64,000 nucleotides of DNA from JAIBJN01 sp035461525 (GCA_035461525.1 DATHVD010000087.1:6518-70517), one strand, 5' to 3'. Shown: positions 1-8,679, counted from the stretch's first letter. A program made the numbers and translations. The notes: a model not told the origin generated them from the letters alone.

Positions 1-336
1 GAGGGCGTGATCGCGGCCGCCGCCGTGAAGGCGCTCGGCGGCGTCGTCCTCGGCCGTCTCTGGCCGCGGAACGACGAGGAGCGGCAGGCGCTCGTCGACG
101 CCGGCTACGACCCCGACCGCGTGCTCGGGACGGACGACCTCGTCGGCGGGGACAACGTCTTCGTCGCCGCGACCGGCGTCACGGACGGTGCGCTCCTCCG
201 CGGCGTCCGCTACACCCGCGGCGGCGCAATGACGGACTCGATCGTCATGCGCTCCCGCTCGGGAACGGTGCGCCGCGTCGAGGCGCAGCACGCCCTCGAC
301 AAGCTCGAGCGCTTCTCCGGCCGCGAGTACCGCTAG
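1..336 (+). CDS. glpX: Class II fructose-1,6-bisphosphatase GlpX, C-terminal part (cut by window edge)
   Basis: This is the last 111 codons of a GlpX-type class II fructose-1,6-bisphosphatase, the metal-dependent gluconeogenic enzyme that converts fructose 1,6-bisphosphate to fructose 6-phosphate in the cytosol. The reading frame is open from base 1, so the gene begins outside the window; the first GTG at 7 is internal. The visible part carries the family's AAVKALGG and AATGVTDGALLRGVRY segments, the second with the ATGVT(D/N)G phosphate-binding region. It is clearly related to the complete GlpX at 20811-21779. The convergent class I aldolase, three bases downstream, makes the substrate of this enzyme, so the two probably form a gluconeogenic pair. 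Identity is firm; the function of this paralog relative to the second copy is inferred. Confidence 0.93.
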   Translation, partial: EGVIAAAAVKALGGVVLGRLWPRNDEERQALVDAGYDPDRVLGTDDLVGGDNVFVAATGVTDGALLRGVRYTRGGAMTDSIVMRSRSGTVRRVEAQHALDKLERFSGREYR

Positions 337-339
337 CCC

Positions 340-1368
340 CTACGCGGCGGCCAGCTCCTTCTCCATCTCGGGCGTGTAGCTGCCGCTGCGGGCGGCGCCG
401 TTCAGGCGCGCGCGGTGCGCGAGCGCGTCCTGGGCGGCACGCACGTTCGCCTCGTCGCCCTTCCACGCCTTCAGCGACGGCGCCTGGAGCGCCCGTCCGT
501 AGGAGAAGGAGAGCTCCCACGGCTGCGGCCCCACGGCGTTCATCGCGTTCAGGTTGGCGGTCGCCTGCTCGTCGCTCTGGCCGCCGGAGAGGAAGACGAT
601 GCCGGGGACGGCGGCGGGGACGACGCCCTTGAAGCAGCGGATCGTCTTCTCGGCTACCTCCTCCGGGCCGGCCTGCTCGGGGCAGTCCTTGCCGGAGATG
701 ACCATGTTCGGCTTCAGCAGCATCCCCTCGAAGACAATCCGCTGCGAGAAGAGCTCGTTGAAGACCGCCTGGAGCGTGGCCTCGGTCACCTCGTAACAGC
801 GGTCGATCGCGTGGTCGCCGTCCATCAGCACCTCGGGCTCCACGATGGGGACGAGGCCGGCCTCCTGCGAAAGCGCGGCGAAGCGCCCGAGGGCGTGCGC
901 GTTCACGTGGATGCAGTACGCGCTCGGGCGACCGTCGCCGATGTCGATGACGGCGCGCCACTTCGTGAACCTCGCGCCCAGCTCCCGGTACTCGGCGAGC
1001 CGCTCGCGCAGGCCGTCGAGGCCCTCGGTCACCTTCTCGCCCTCGGCGCCGGCGAGCGCCTTCGCGCCCATGTCCACCTTGATGCCGGGGATCGAGCCCG
1101 CGTCCTCGAGCACCTTCGTGAAGGGGACGCCGTCGCGGCTGGACTGGCGGATCGTCTCGTCGTAGAGGATGACGCCCGAGACGTGGTCGCCGAGCCCCGC
1201 GGTCGTGAAGAGCAGCTCGCGGTAGGCGCGCCTGTTCTCCTCGGTGGACTCGACGTCGATCGACTTCAGGCGCTTCTGGATCGTTCCCGTGCTCTCGTCC
1301 GCCGCGAGGATCCCCTTCCCGGGCGCGACGAGCTTGCGCGCGATCTCGTGCAGCGTTTCGTCAGCCAT
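340..1368 (-). CDS. Class I fructose-bisphosphate aldolase
   Basis: A 342-residue class I (Schiff-base) fructose-1,6-bisphosphate aldolase, which interconverts fructose 1,6-bisphosphate with dihydroxyacetone phosphate and glyceraldehyde 3-phosphate. The length matches the eukaryote-type bacterial family. Visible motifs are ILAADESTGT at residues 20-29, FTKWRAVI near 134-141, VPIVEPEVL at 173-181, and the Schiff-base segment GMLLKPNMV with Lys219; SGGQS follows near 260. The ATG at 1368 is preceded on the minus strand by AGAGGAG with a short spacer. The open frame continues upstream to 1788, but that extension has no family similarity and is rejected. It is convergent with the glpX fragment, only three bases away. 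No metal-dependent class II aldolase is seen in the window. Confidence 0.96.
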   Translation of the reverse strand: MADETLHEIARKLVAPGKGILAADESTGTIQKRLKSIDVESTEENRRAYRELLFTTAGLGDHVSGVILYDETIRQSSRDGVPFTKVLEDAGSIPGIKVDMGAKALAGAEGEKVTEGLDGLRERLAEYRELGARFTKWRAVIDIGDGRPSAYCIHVNAHALGRFAALSQEAGLVPIVEPEVLMDGDHAIDRCYEVTEATLQAVFNELFSQRIVFEGMLLKPNMVISGKDCPEQAGPEEVAEKTIRCFKGVVPAAVPGIVFLSGGQSDEQATANLNAMNAVGPQPWELSFSYGRALQAPSLKAWKGDEANVRAAQDALAHRARLNGAARSGSYTPEMEKELAAA

Positions 1369-1534
1369 GGCAGCTCCTCTCAGGGTTCTCCGGCTTCCAG
1401 TATTCCATGACCTTCCTTCCCGGACGGGGCGGCGGCCATGCTCTCTGCGCGGCGTCCGCGGTACTCCTTGCGGAAGCTGTGCCTTCCGCCATAATCCTCT
1501 CTTCAACCGGGGGTAAGACGAAGGGGGACACACC

Positions 1535-3498
1535 ATGCGAGACACAGTCCTGAGGCGCGGGCTCACGGCGCTTCTCGTCGCGACCGCGGCGCTGATCCTG
1601 CTTGCGCCCGCCGCTGCGGCGACGCCGGACGACGGCCTGGACGATCCGCCCGCGCTCGGCAGCGCAGAACGCGACCCGAGCGCCGCGCTCTCGGAGCTCG
1701 ACGCGCTCCAGACCGATGTCGTCAGCTCCGGGCCGTTCGCGCACGTGACGAAGAACCTCGAGCTCGCCGGCCGGGGCGTGCGCCTCATGCCGAACGCGAC
1801 GACCGACGTCTGGACGCTCGGCGGCTACGCCTACATCGGGACGTTCAACGACCCGTGCGGCGACGGAACTGGCGCCAACGGCTCCGGAGTCCGCATCTTC
1901 GACGTCCGCAACCCGAACAAGGTGAAGCCCGCCGGCTTCCTGCCGTCCGTGGCGGGCAGCCGTATCAACGACATCAAGGTCGCCAAGATGAACAGCGGCA
2001 CGATCCTCGTCCACTCGAACGAGTCGTGCGGCGGGCCCGAGGGCGGCTTCGAGGTCTACGAGATGAGCGACCCGAAGAACCCCGTGCACCTCGCGAGCGC
2101 GAGGGTCAACGAGGCGAACGCCGTCCTCCGCGACCTCTTCGGCGGGACGAACCTCGGTGTCCACAACCTCTTCCTCTTCACGCAGGGGAACCGCGACTAC
2201 GTCGCCATGCAGACGCACGCCTGGTTCGGCAGCTTCCAGATCTTCGAGCTGACGGACCCGACGAACCCGCAGCTCGTGAGCGAGTGGGGCGCCGAGCTCC
2301 TCTGCGAGGAGGCGTACTGCAGCACCGACCCGTACAACGAGACCGACATCACCACCCTGGTGAACCACATCAACGGGTACATGTTCGGCCTCCTGACGCC
2401 GGCCTTCGGCTTCTCGCAGAACCGCTTCCTGCACGACGTGACCGTGTCGGCCGACGGGACGAAGGCGTACCTGAGCAGCTGGGACGCCGGGCTGATCCTG
2501 CTCGACATCTCCGACCCCGCGGACCCGGAGTACGTCTCGACCGCGCTTGACGTCGCGAACGGCTCGCTGGACGGCGAGGTCCACAGCCACGCCGCGTGGC
2601 CGACCGAGGACGGCCGCTACGTCGTCGAGACCGAGGAGGACTTCGACGCGATCGTGAGCGACAGCCCGCTCTCGAACTTCACGTTCGGCGAGAACCCGAC
2701 GAACACGATCACCGGCTACGGCATCTCGACCGTCGCCGGCGACGACTTCGAGGGCAGCCAGACGGGCAACCAGGTCACGATCGACATCGGCACGACGCAC
2801 CACGGGACGGGCATCACCGTCCAGGTGACGAGCGGCCCGCTCGCCGGGAACGTCTACGCGGCGGTGGAGGGCGCGGGCAACCAGCCCAAGTTCGCCGACG
2901 TGGGCCCGCAGACCGGCGAGGCCGTCTGGATCGGCCGCGCGTGCAACGTCGACCCGATCTGAACGCGGGCGCGGTCGACCCCGGCGACATCGCGGTCGTC
3001 CGCCGCGGCGAGTGCACGTTCGCGGAGAAGATGGCGAACGCTGCCGCGCTCGGCGCCGCCTCGATCGTCGTCTCGAACAACATCCGCACCGACACCCCGT
3101 GGGGCGGCGTCCGGATCTGGGACTACACGGACCCGGAGAACCCTGTGCTCGCCTCCACGTACAACACGGTGTGCAGCGCCGACCCGCACGACCACCTGTG
3201 CGATCCGCGCGGCACGTACTCGGTGCACAACGTCATCGTGGAGAAGGGCAAGGCGTACTTCTCCTGGTACTCCGACGGCGTCATCGTCCTCGACATCTCC
3301 GACCCGTACAACCCGGTCGAGACGGCCAGGTACCACCGTGCGGGCGAGGAGTTCGAGCACGAGAACGGCGGCATCCAGGACGTCTGGGGCATCTACAAGG
3401 AGCGCGGCAAGCCGTGGCTCTACGCCTCGGACCGGAACGGCGGCCTGTACGTCCTGAAGGAGTACGGCGCCGGCTCCGGCCAGCAGGGCAACCCGTAG
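1535..3498 (+). pseudogene. Secreted LVIVD-repeat protein with PA domain, split by a 1-nt frameshift
   Basis: The protein starts at ATG 1535 after a GGGGG ribosome site and has a clear signal peptide (hydrophobic stretch at residues 8-28, Ala-rich cleavage). It contains LVIVD-type beta-propeller repeats such as LLDISDPADPEY and ends in frame 2 at 2962. The continuing protein, including the rest of a PA (protease-associated) domain with PGDIAVVRRGECTFAEKM, runs in frame 1 to 3498. One missing C in the run at about 2956-2960 explains the shift, turning DPILNAG into DPI-stop. After SIVVSNN the PA domain seems to stop early and the text resumes in the last LVIVD repeats (VRIWDYTDP, VIVLDISDPYNP), which suggests an in-frame deletion too. 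It may be a true pseudogene or an assembly error. It is related in style to the array at 52584-58630. Confidence 0.8.
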
Positions 3499-3526
3499 AC
3501 GGGCTCACGATTGACGGACGCGGGAG

Positions 3527-3550
3527 GGGCCCGGAAAACCGGGCCCTTTT
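3527..3550 (+). terminator. Rho-independent terminator after the LVIVD/PA gene
   Basis: The arms GGGCCCGG and CCGGGCCC (3527-3534 and 3539-3546) enclose an AAAA loop and are followed by TTTT at 3547-3550. It lies 28 bases past the stop of the LVIVD/PA gene. The arms are palindromic, but the T-run favours the plus direction. Confidence 0.85.
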
Positions 3551-3570
3551 CGTGCGGGCAGGCTCTGCGG

Positions 3571-3729
3571 CTAGGGGATGAGAGCCGCGAGCGACTCGAA
3601 TGTCGCTGCGACAGTCTCGGACATGAACGCGAGCGAGAGGACGACGGCCGGCGTGATCACGCCGAGGACGACGGCGTACTCCGCCATCGTCTGGCCTTCC
3701 TCACGAGGGCGGGGCTCGTAGCTGGTCAA
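3571..3729 (-). CDS. Flp-type pilin, 52 residues
   Basis: A short gene encoding a 52-residue Flp/Fap pilin. The proposed start is TTG 3729, which has GAGGAGGT about 10 bases upstream; no ATG or GTG fits better. The N-terminus is short and polar, followed by EEGQTMAEYAVVLGVITP. Gly12 followed by a segment with Glu at +5 and Tyr at +6 is the signature of prepilin-peptidase cleavage in Flp pilins (G|xxxxEY). The rest is a single hydrophobic helix (residues 15-37) and a short tail. Flp pilins are assembled by Tad secretion machinery, none of which is in this window, so the gene looks like an orphan locus. The stop lies about 20 bases from the terminator of the convergent LVIVD/PA gene. Confidence 0.82.
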   Translation of the reverse strand: MTSYEPRPREEGQTMAEYAVVLGVITPAVVLSLAFMSETVAATFESLAALIP

Positions 3730-3898
3730 TGCAGGTCTACCTCCTCGGGGATCCGGAGCGGCCCGCGCGCCGCTCGCCGGATGCGGTCCTCATCGTCTGT
3801 CCTCATCGTCGTCAGGGAGGCCCGTCGCTGCCATCCCCCCTTCGGGCGAATGCGTGTGGGGAGAGCGGCGCGAAGCGGTGGTATCGTTGCTCCAGCCG

Positions 3899-3974
3899 GC
3901 GGACGTAGCTCAGTTGGTAGAGCATCAGCTTCCCAAGCTGAGGGTCGCGGGTTCGAGCCCCGTCGTCCGCTCCA
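3899..3974 (+). tRNA. tRNA-Gly (anticodon CCC), CCA encoded
   Basis: A complete cloverleaf can be folded. The acceptor arms GCGGACG and CGTCCGC pair at 3899-3905 and 3964-3970. The D arm reads GCTCAGTTGGTAGAGC. The anticodon stem TCAGC/GCTGA encloses the loop TTCCCAA with anticodon CCC, and the T arm contains GGTTCGAGCC. The discriminator T and CCA are encoded. A terminator follows directly. This tRNA decodes GGG. A 34-base stretch is repeated in inverted orientation at 4276-4309. Confidence 0.97.
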
Positions 3975-3981
3975 ACGAGGA

Positions 3982-4004
3982 AAGCCCCGCTCAGGCGGGG
4001 TTTT
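3982..4004 (+). terminator. Rho-independent terminator of tRNA-Gly
   Basis: The stem CCCCGC/GCGGGG (3985-3990 and 3995-4000) has a TCAG loop, an AAAG lead and a TTTT tail at 4001-4004. It lies 8 bases after the tRNA 3' end. Confidence 0.88.
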
Positions 4005-4054
4005 CTCTCGGCCGCCCTCCGAGGCCGCCCGCCAGCCGCGTCGGCGCTAGTCAG

Positions 4055-4548
4055 GTTTGAGTCAAGTTCTGCGGAAGCGTCACGGCTACAGCAAGAAACG
4101 CGGAAACCGCCTCTACGATGGGCGTTGTATGGCGCAGACAACGCACACCGCCGACGAGGTCGAGGTCGTCCTCGGCGACCGTCCCGGCGCGCTCGTCGTC
4201 CTCGAAGCAGGACGGCCGCCCGCAGTCCACCTGGCCGGCGGAACGAGCGGCGCGGACGCGCTCGCTCAGCTGGGCCGACGGGGCTCGAACCCGCGACCCT
4301 CAGCTTGGGGAAGGTAGCCCCGCCCGGCGACACGAACCGCCAGACAGGCGACAAACCCGCATCGTTCCTGGCATCCACGAGGCCCGCTCCGACTCGAACC
4401 GCCCGCAAGCGACGGCCGGACCTGACTCGGGACCTGACTGGAGGCTTGAGTGAAAATCACTATGGGCTCGTCGCCCGCTTGTATGGAATCCAAGGTGCGG
4501 CTAGGGTCGTCGGCACATACAACAGCTATGTGTGAGGAGGACGCCTCG
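4055..4548. other. Gene-less, lower-GC patch beside tRNA-Gly
   Basis: About 490 bases without a supportable gene. It is visibly less GC-rich than the flanks. It holds the inverted tRNA-Gly fragment at 4276-4309 and a short tandem repeat of GGACCTGACT (4418-4427 and 4430-4439). Open frames here code mainly for translations of antisense tRNA sequence and are not real. The layout is what remains when a small element integrates at a tRNA gene and decays, but no integrase remnant could be recognised. Confidence 0.5.
4276..4309 (-). repeat. Inverted 34-bp copy of part of the tRNA-Gly gene
   Basis: These 34 bases are the exact reverse complement of 3932-3965, which spans the anticodon, the 3' side of the anticodon stem, the variable region, the T arm and one acceptor base of tRNA-Gly. 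The sequence beyond both ends does not fold into a second tRNA, because no matching 5' acceptor or D arm is present. It is best read as a tRNA fragment, perhaps an attachment-site remnant in inverted orientation. Confidence 0.85.
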
Positions 4549-4854
4549 ATGCGCATACTCGTGGACTTCAGACTCCCTCTCGAGCCCTTCAACTCGATGG
4601 TGAAAGACGGCACGGCCGGCCAGAAGATCGAGCAGGTCTTGGGAGACATCAAGCCTGAAGCCGTCTACTTCACGGAGCGAGGCGGAAAGCGCGGGGGAAC
4701 CATGATCGTTGACTTGCCTGATCCATCGAAGATTCCCGCCATAGCGGAACCTCTCTTTCTCGCCTTCGACGCGGCCGTCAGCTTCCACCCAGCGATGACT
4801 TCTGAGGACCTCGCCAAGGCCGGTCTGGACGAGCTTGGAAAGAGCTACGCGTAA
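4549..4854 (+). CDS. Conserved-looking hypothetical protein, 101 residues
   Basis: A 101-residue soluble protein that I do not recognise firmly. The ATG at 4549 has GAGGAGG nine bases upstream, so the longer frame from 4450 is rejected. The sequence begins with a beta-strand-like MRILVDFRLP, has an amphipathic helix around residues 18-32, then EAVYFTERGGKRGGTMIVDLPDPS and a Phe-rich strand (LFLAFDAAVSFHPAM). The alternation resembles a small ferredoxin-like alpha/beta fold as in DUF3303 or Dabb-type proteins, but this is only an impression. Codon use is less GC-rich than in neighbouring genes, and the gene lies just past the tRNA-Gly fragment. Both points fit acquisition by transfer. Confidence 0.75.
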   Translation: MRILVDFRLPLEPFNSMVKDGTAGQKIEQVLGDIKPEAVYFTERGGKRGGTMIVDLPDPSKIPAIAEPLFLAFDAAVSFHPAMTSEDLAKAGLDELGKSYA

Positions 4855-5311
4855 AGAGCGCAGGAGACCTATTCACATCAAGCCACTAGCAAGGCCGGCA
4901 GCTGGTCGTCCGCTTCTTCCTTCCTCGTTTCTCCTCCGGGCTCGTTCCCCCGGCCGAGGGTGAGGGGCGCAGCGCCGCCATCCGGCGGGTTGCGCCGTGA
5001 GCGGATGGCCCGGAGTGGCCGGAACGTGTCGCGCCTGCGGCGAGCCCGCGCTCGAGGGCGCCGGGTTCGGCGCCGCGTGTCCTCGCTGTGTGCTGGCGGC
5101 CCGGCCGGCTGCCGCGCGCGGACCTACGAGGTCTCGAGCCTCCACGTCGAGCCTTGCGCGTGCCCCGGGCTTCGTGGAGAGCGGACGAGCGACTTCGCCG
5201 AGGCCGGGTTCGTCCGGGCGCCCAGGCCGCCGGACGAGCCGCCGCCTCTTCGGGCTCCCCCTGAGCCTTCCGGCGCAGGGTTCTCGCCGTCGCGGCAGAA
5301 CGTGACGGCCC
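4855..5311 (+). other. Weak region; possible zinc-ribbon remnant ORF at 4997-5305
   Basis: No gene is well supported in these 457 bases. A GTG-started frame at 4997-5305 begins with TCRACGEPALEG and AACPRCVL, which looks like a treble-clef zinc ribbon, then turns into low-complexity Arg/Ser/Pro sequence. It is in the same frame as the Vps62-like gene, separated by a TGA at 5303-5305. It may be a degraded upstream domain or chance. Confidence 0.25.
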
Positions 5312-6799
5312 ATGGTGGAATCGCGTCTGACCCGGGCCCGGGCGGCCCTCGGTCGCTGGGGGGCCTCCAAGCAGCTCGCCCGCACCGGCGTGCTGGCGAT
5401 CCTGCTCGTCGTCGCCTTCCTCGTCCTCGTCGGGCTCAACGTCCTGCTCAGGAGCGGGCTCTGGGGCGATCTCCTCTTCGCCGTCGCCATCACGACGGGC
5501 GCGCTGCTCGGGGCCTCGCGGCTCCTCCGGCCGCTGCTCCTCCGCGGCGACCTGCAGCCGCCGGGGCCGCGGCGGGCGCTCCTCGCCAGCGTGTTCCTCC
5601 TCGTCGGCGTGCCGCTCGCGCTCGTGCGCCTCCCGTGGGGTCCCGTCCTCCTCTTCTCCGGGCTGATCCTCTGGGTCGCCGTCGCCGTGGTGCTGAAGCT
5701 GACGGGAAGCTCGCGGTCGATGCCGCATCCGTGGACCGGAGGTCTGCTCGGGCTCGCCGTGCTCCTCGCCGTCGTCTTCCTCGCGCCGCGCGTCGCGCCT
5801 GCCGACCAGGTGCCGGGCGCGGTGCCGGAGGCGCGGCTCGACGCGGCCGACATCGCCGTCGCCGAGCTCGTCCGCCCGCTCCTCTTCCTCGACCGCGGCG
5901 AGCTGCGCTACCCACTCGACATCGAGGACGCGATCGCCGGCGGCCGCGTCTCCCAGTGCTACGAGGGCGTCGCCGGGTGCGACGTTCTCGAGCGGCCGCA
6001 GGAGATCGACACGGGCTACGACTACCTCCGCTTCGCCGAGGGGCCGGCACCGCCGAAGGGCGGCGACGACTCGAGCGGCTACTACTACCGCGTCGTCCGG
6101 CCCGCCGACGGCCGCGTCTACGTCGACTACTGGTGGTTCTTCGCGCGCAACCCGTCGCCCGTGGGCGAGGACGTCTTCTGCGCGCCCGGCCTGCGGACGC
6201 CGCCGTTCACCTGCCAGGAGCACGAGAGCGACTGGGAGGGTGTCACGGTCGTGCTCGAGCCCTGCACGGGCGGGCCGGACTGTCTCGACGCCGCCGGCGA
6301 GCGGCTCCGCCCGGAGGCCGTCCGCTACGCGCAGCACGAGCACGTCGTCACGTACTCGCTAGCCGAGACGCTCCTGCCGCTCTGGGAGACGCTGCGCCCG
6401 CCGTGGGCCGGTCTCGGCGGGCCGCGACCGCTCGTCTTCGTCGCCCGCGACAGCCACGCCTCGTATCCGACGCCCTGCGAGCGGAACTGCCGGCAGACGA
6501 CGCGCGACCTGCCCGAGTCCCGGCACGACGGCTCCATCGTCTGGACGCACAACGCAAGCTGCGACGGCTGCCTGAGGCCGCTGCCCGAGACCGCCGCCGG
6601 CGAGCCCGCGCTCTGGAACGCGTTCCCTGGGCCGTGGGGCACGCAGAACTGCATCCTCGCCGGCGCGTACTGCGACCTCTCCCGCGCTCCCGAGGCGCCG
6701 GCAAGGCAGGGGCGCTACCGGGATCCCGCGCGGGAGGGGCCGTCGATGTGCCTGCGCGCGGGCACGACGGCGCTCGAGCGCTGTCCAGAGTCCGCCTAG
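5312..6799 (+). CDS. Membrane protein with Vps62-like extracytoplasmic domain
   Basis: A 495-residue protein. The N-terminal 150 residues hold several hydrophobic segments (around residues 24-50, 55-70, 88-105, 110-128 and 148-165). A long polar domain follows with features of the Vps62/DUF946 family: YVDYWWFFARNPSP, CQEHESDWEGVTVVLEPC, FVARDSHASYPTPC and Cys pairs that suggest disulphides outside the membrane. The family was named for yeast Vps62 but the biochemical role in bacteria is unknown. The ATG at 5312 has no strong ribosome site, so a nearby start is possible. The gene overlaps the convergent coiled-coil gene by four bases. Domain identity is moderately sure; function is open. Confidence 0.75.
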   Translation: MVESRLTRARAALGRWGASKQLARTGVLAILLVVAFLVLVGLNVLLRSGLWGDLLFAVAITTGALLGASRLLRPLLLRGDLQPPGPRRALLASVFLLVGVPLALVRLPWGPVLLFSGLILWVAVAVVLKLTGSSRSMPHPWTGGLLGLAVLLAVVFLAPRVAPADQVPGAVPEARLDAADIAVAELVRPLLFLDRGELRYPLDIEDAIAGGRVSQCYEGVAGCDVLERPQEIDTGYDYLRFAEGPAPPKGGDDSSGYYYRVVRPADGRVYVDYWWFFARNPSPVGEDVFCAPGLRTPPFTCQEHESDWEGVTVVLEPCTGGPDCLDAAGERLRPEAVRYAQHEHVVTYSLAETLLPLWETLRPPWAGLGGPRPLVFVARDSHASYPTPCERNCRQTTRDLPESRHDGSIVWTHNASCDGCLRPLPETAAGEPALWNAFPGPWGTQNCILAGAYCDLSRAPEAPARQGRYRDPAREGPSMCLRAGTTALERCPESA

Positions 6800-7512
6800 G
6801 AGAACCGCGGGCCGAGTCGGCCCTGCACCTGGGCGACGAAGTCGTTCAGCTCCCGCTCGCGCCGCTCGAGCCGCTCGCGTAGAGCTTCGAGCTCGAGCTC
6901 GCGCGCCGCGAGCTCGTCGAGGCGGAGCTGGGCCTGGACGCCGCTCTGCACGACCCGCTCCTCGAGGACGCGCTCGCGCTCGGCGAGCTCGCGGGCGCGC
7001 TCGTCGAGGGCGGACTCGGCTTCGACGAAGGAGCGGTCCCGGCGCGCGACCCACTGCGTGCCGACGGCCGCATCCGGGCCGAGCAGGTCGCGCTGGAACT
7101 CGGCCAGCTCGCGTTCGCGGTCGGCGAGGCGCCCCTGCTCGACGCGGAGGCGGTCGCTCCGCTGCGTCACGGCCCGCTCTCGCTCGGCCAGCTCCGTGTC
7201 GGTCTCGACGACCTTGCGCAGGCGCTCCTCGACGGCCTGCGCCTCGCTCACGACGGCGGCGGCGCGGCCGGCGACCGTCTCGAGCGCCCGGTCGAGGGCG
7301 GCGACGAGCTCTTCCTGCAGGGGGCCGGCCTCCTCGAGACGTCGGCGGCGCACGGCCAGGTCGGCCTCCAGGCGCTCGAGCTCGGCGCTCTCGGCCTCGA
7401 GCTCGGACGCGCGCTCGGCGATCGATGCGCCGCGCTCGTCGAGCTCGGCTGCGCTCCGCGCGAGGTAGTCCTCGAGCGAGCCTCTGAGCTTCTCGGTCAG
7501 TCCTCCGGCCAT
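6796..7512 (-). CDS. Coiled-coil protein of unknown function
   Basis: A 238-residue soluble protein made almost wholly of heptad-like Glu/Arg/Leu/Ala sequence (for example ERASELEAESAELERLEADL and ERRERELNDFVAQVQGRL). It is predicted to be one long helical rod, with a single break near residues 145-155 (LLGPDAAVGTQWVARRD). It has no signal peptide, membrane segment or catalytic motif. The ATG start at 7512 is near the beginning of the high-quality helix. Its sequence is repetitive enough that opposite-strand frames also look long. It could be a structural or scaffolding protein; no partner is suggested by the neighbours. Confidence 0.7.
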   Translation of the reverse strand: MAGGLTEKLRGSLEDYLARSAAELDERGASIAERASELEAESAELERLEADLAVRRRRLEEAGPLQEELVAALDRALETVAGRAAAVVSEAQAVEERLRKVVETDTELAERERAVTQRSDRLRVEQGRLADRERELAEFQRDLLGPDAAVGTQWVARRDRSFVEAESALDERARELAERERVLEERVVQSGVQAQLRLDELAARELELEALRERLERRERELNDFVAQVQGRLGPRFS

Positions 7513-7845
7513 GATGCGGCAAGAGAGATCATCGGCGTCCGGCGGCCCCGGCTAAAGGGCTCTCTCGACCCACGCGCCGCGAACCGCGGGGTTCACGTGG
7601 AGCGGTGCCGGACGAGGCCGGCGCTGCGCGGGCAGCTGCTCCCCGGAGGCGCGCTCCCCGGAGCAGAGGCGGACGAGGTCGCGGCTGGGCGGGCCGGCCG
7701 GCGCGCGGCGAGGGGCTACCTGCGCTCGAGCGATGCCCGAGGCCCGTGCCGAGCTCGGAGGGACGGGCGGCGGCGTCATTCGTGCTGTCTTCTCAGTATC
7801 AGCTCGCGGACGCGCCCGTCGTCCCCTCTTCGGGCGCCGGGCCGC
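7513..7845. other. Gene-less region between coiled-coil gene and M28 peptidase
   Basis: These 333 bases carry only overlapping Arg/Ala/Pro-rich frames without domain signals. No convincing promoter, RNA or repeat was seen. It contains the upstream region of the coiled-coil gene and the 3' flank of the M28 peptidase gene. Confidence 0.4.
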
Positions 7846-8679
7846 CTACGTGCGGACGGCGCGGGCGGCGGTGAGGACGACGCGCCCCGCGGCCCGCAGC
7901 TTCCGCGGCTCGAGCCGCGACACCGTGTCGCACGGGAGGTGCCAGCAGGTGTCCCAGCGCCACTCGATCCAGGCCGCCGGGATGCCTCCGCGCGTGAGGT
8001 CGTCGTGGTCGGACTGGCCCGTGTCGCGCAGGTACGTGGCCCGGATGCCCAGCTTCGTCGCCGCGCGGAGCAGCTTGCGCGCGGAGCGGTTGGGGCTCGT
8101 CTCGAGGCCGCGGATGTTGAGCGTCGGCCCGACGCCGACCATGTCGATCGAGAGCGCGAGCCGGACCGTCTCCTTCTCCTCCGGCGAGAACGACCGCGTC
8201 AGCCGGCGCGACCCGAGGTGCCAGGACGAGCCCGTGACGATGCGCTCCTCGGCCCCCAGCGCGGCGACGAGGACGCCGTCCTTCTCGGCGAGCGGCGCGG
8301 CGATCGTGAGCAGGACGCCGACGCCCGACGCGTTGTCGTTCGCCGCCGGCGTGCCGTGGACGCCGTCGATGTGGGCGACGATCACGATCTTCGTCGGGCC
8401 GGGGGTCTTGGCGACAACGTTCCGCGACCGCTTTCCGTTCGGCAGGCGGAAGTGCTGCGTTCGCACCCGGTAGCCGAGCGCGTCGAGACGGTTGCGGACG
8501 ATCTCGCCCGCTTTGCGCTCGTTCTTCCCGCCGGCGGGGCGGGGGCCGATGCGGGCGATCTTCTTGGCCCACGTCTTGGCCTCGACGCCGGAGACCTGTC
8601 CGGACGCCGGCGGCGCCGTCCCGAGGACGGCCACGGCGAGCAGGAGGACGAGGGCGAGAATCGGGAGACGGCGGCCCAT
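7846..8679 (-). CDS. Secreted M28-family zinc metallopeptidase
   Basis: A 277-residue protein with a signal peptide (residues 1-27) and an M28 aminopeptidase-type catalytic domain. Likely metal and catalytic residues in family order are His103-x-Asp105 in VAHIDG, Asp115 in AANDNASGVG, Glu144-Glu145 in LGAEERI, Asp179 in SIDMVG and His247 in CWHLPCDT. All the residues expected for a two-zinc exopeptidase are therefore present. The substrate is unknown; M28 enzymes commonly trim N-terminal residues from peptides outside the cell. The ATG at 8679 is divergent from bolA, with 44 bases between the two starts. Confidence 0.88.
   Translation of the reverse strand: MGRRLPILALVLLLAVAVLGTAPPASGQVSGVEAKTWAKKIARIGPRPAGGKNERKAGEIVRNRLDALGYRVRTQHFRLPNGKRSRNVVAKTPGPTKIVIVAHIDGVHGTPAANDNASGVGVLLTIAAPLAEKDGVLVAALGAEERIVTGSSWHLGSRRLTRSFSPEEKETVRLALSIDMVGVGPTLNIRGLETSPNRSARKLLRAATKLGIRATYLRDTGQSDHDDLTRGGIPAAWIEWRWDTCWHLPCDTVSRLEPRKLRAAGRVVLTAARAVRT

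Noticed and set aside
4260..4340. A second tRNA on the minus strand
   Set aside because: Only the anticodon-to-T-arm part matches; no 5' acceptor strand or D arm can be paired.
3812..4408. Frames containing the peptide ARTRDPQLGK and similar
   Set aside because: These are translations of the antisense strand of tRNA-Gly and its inverted fragment, a well-known artefact.
4873..5853. Long minus-strand frame over the Vps62-like gene
   Set aside because: Arg/Ser/Pro-rich shadow without domains; the plus-strand gene has membrane helices and family motifs.
7552..7874. Small ORFs on both strands between the coiled-coil and M28 genes
   Set aside because: Arg/Ala/Pro-rich, overlapping in several frames, no ribosome site or domain.
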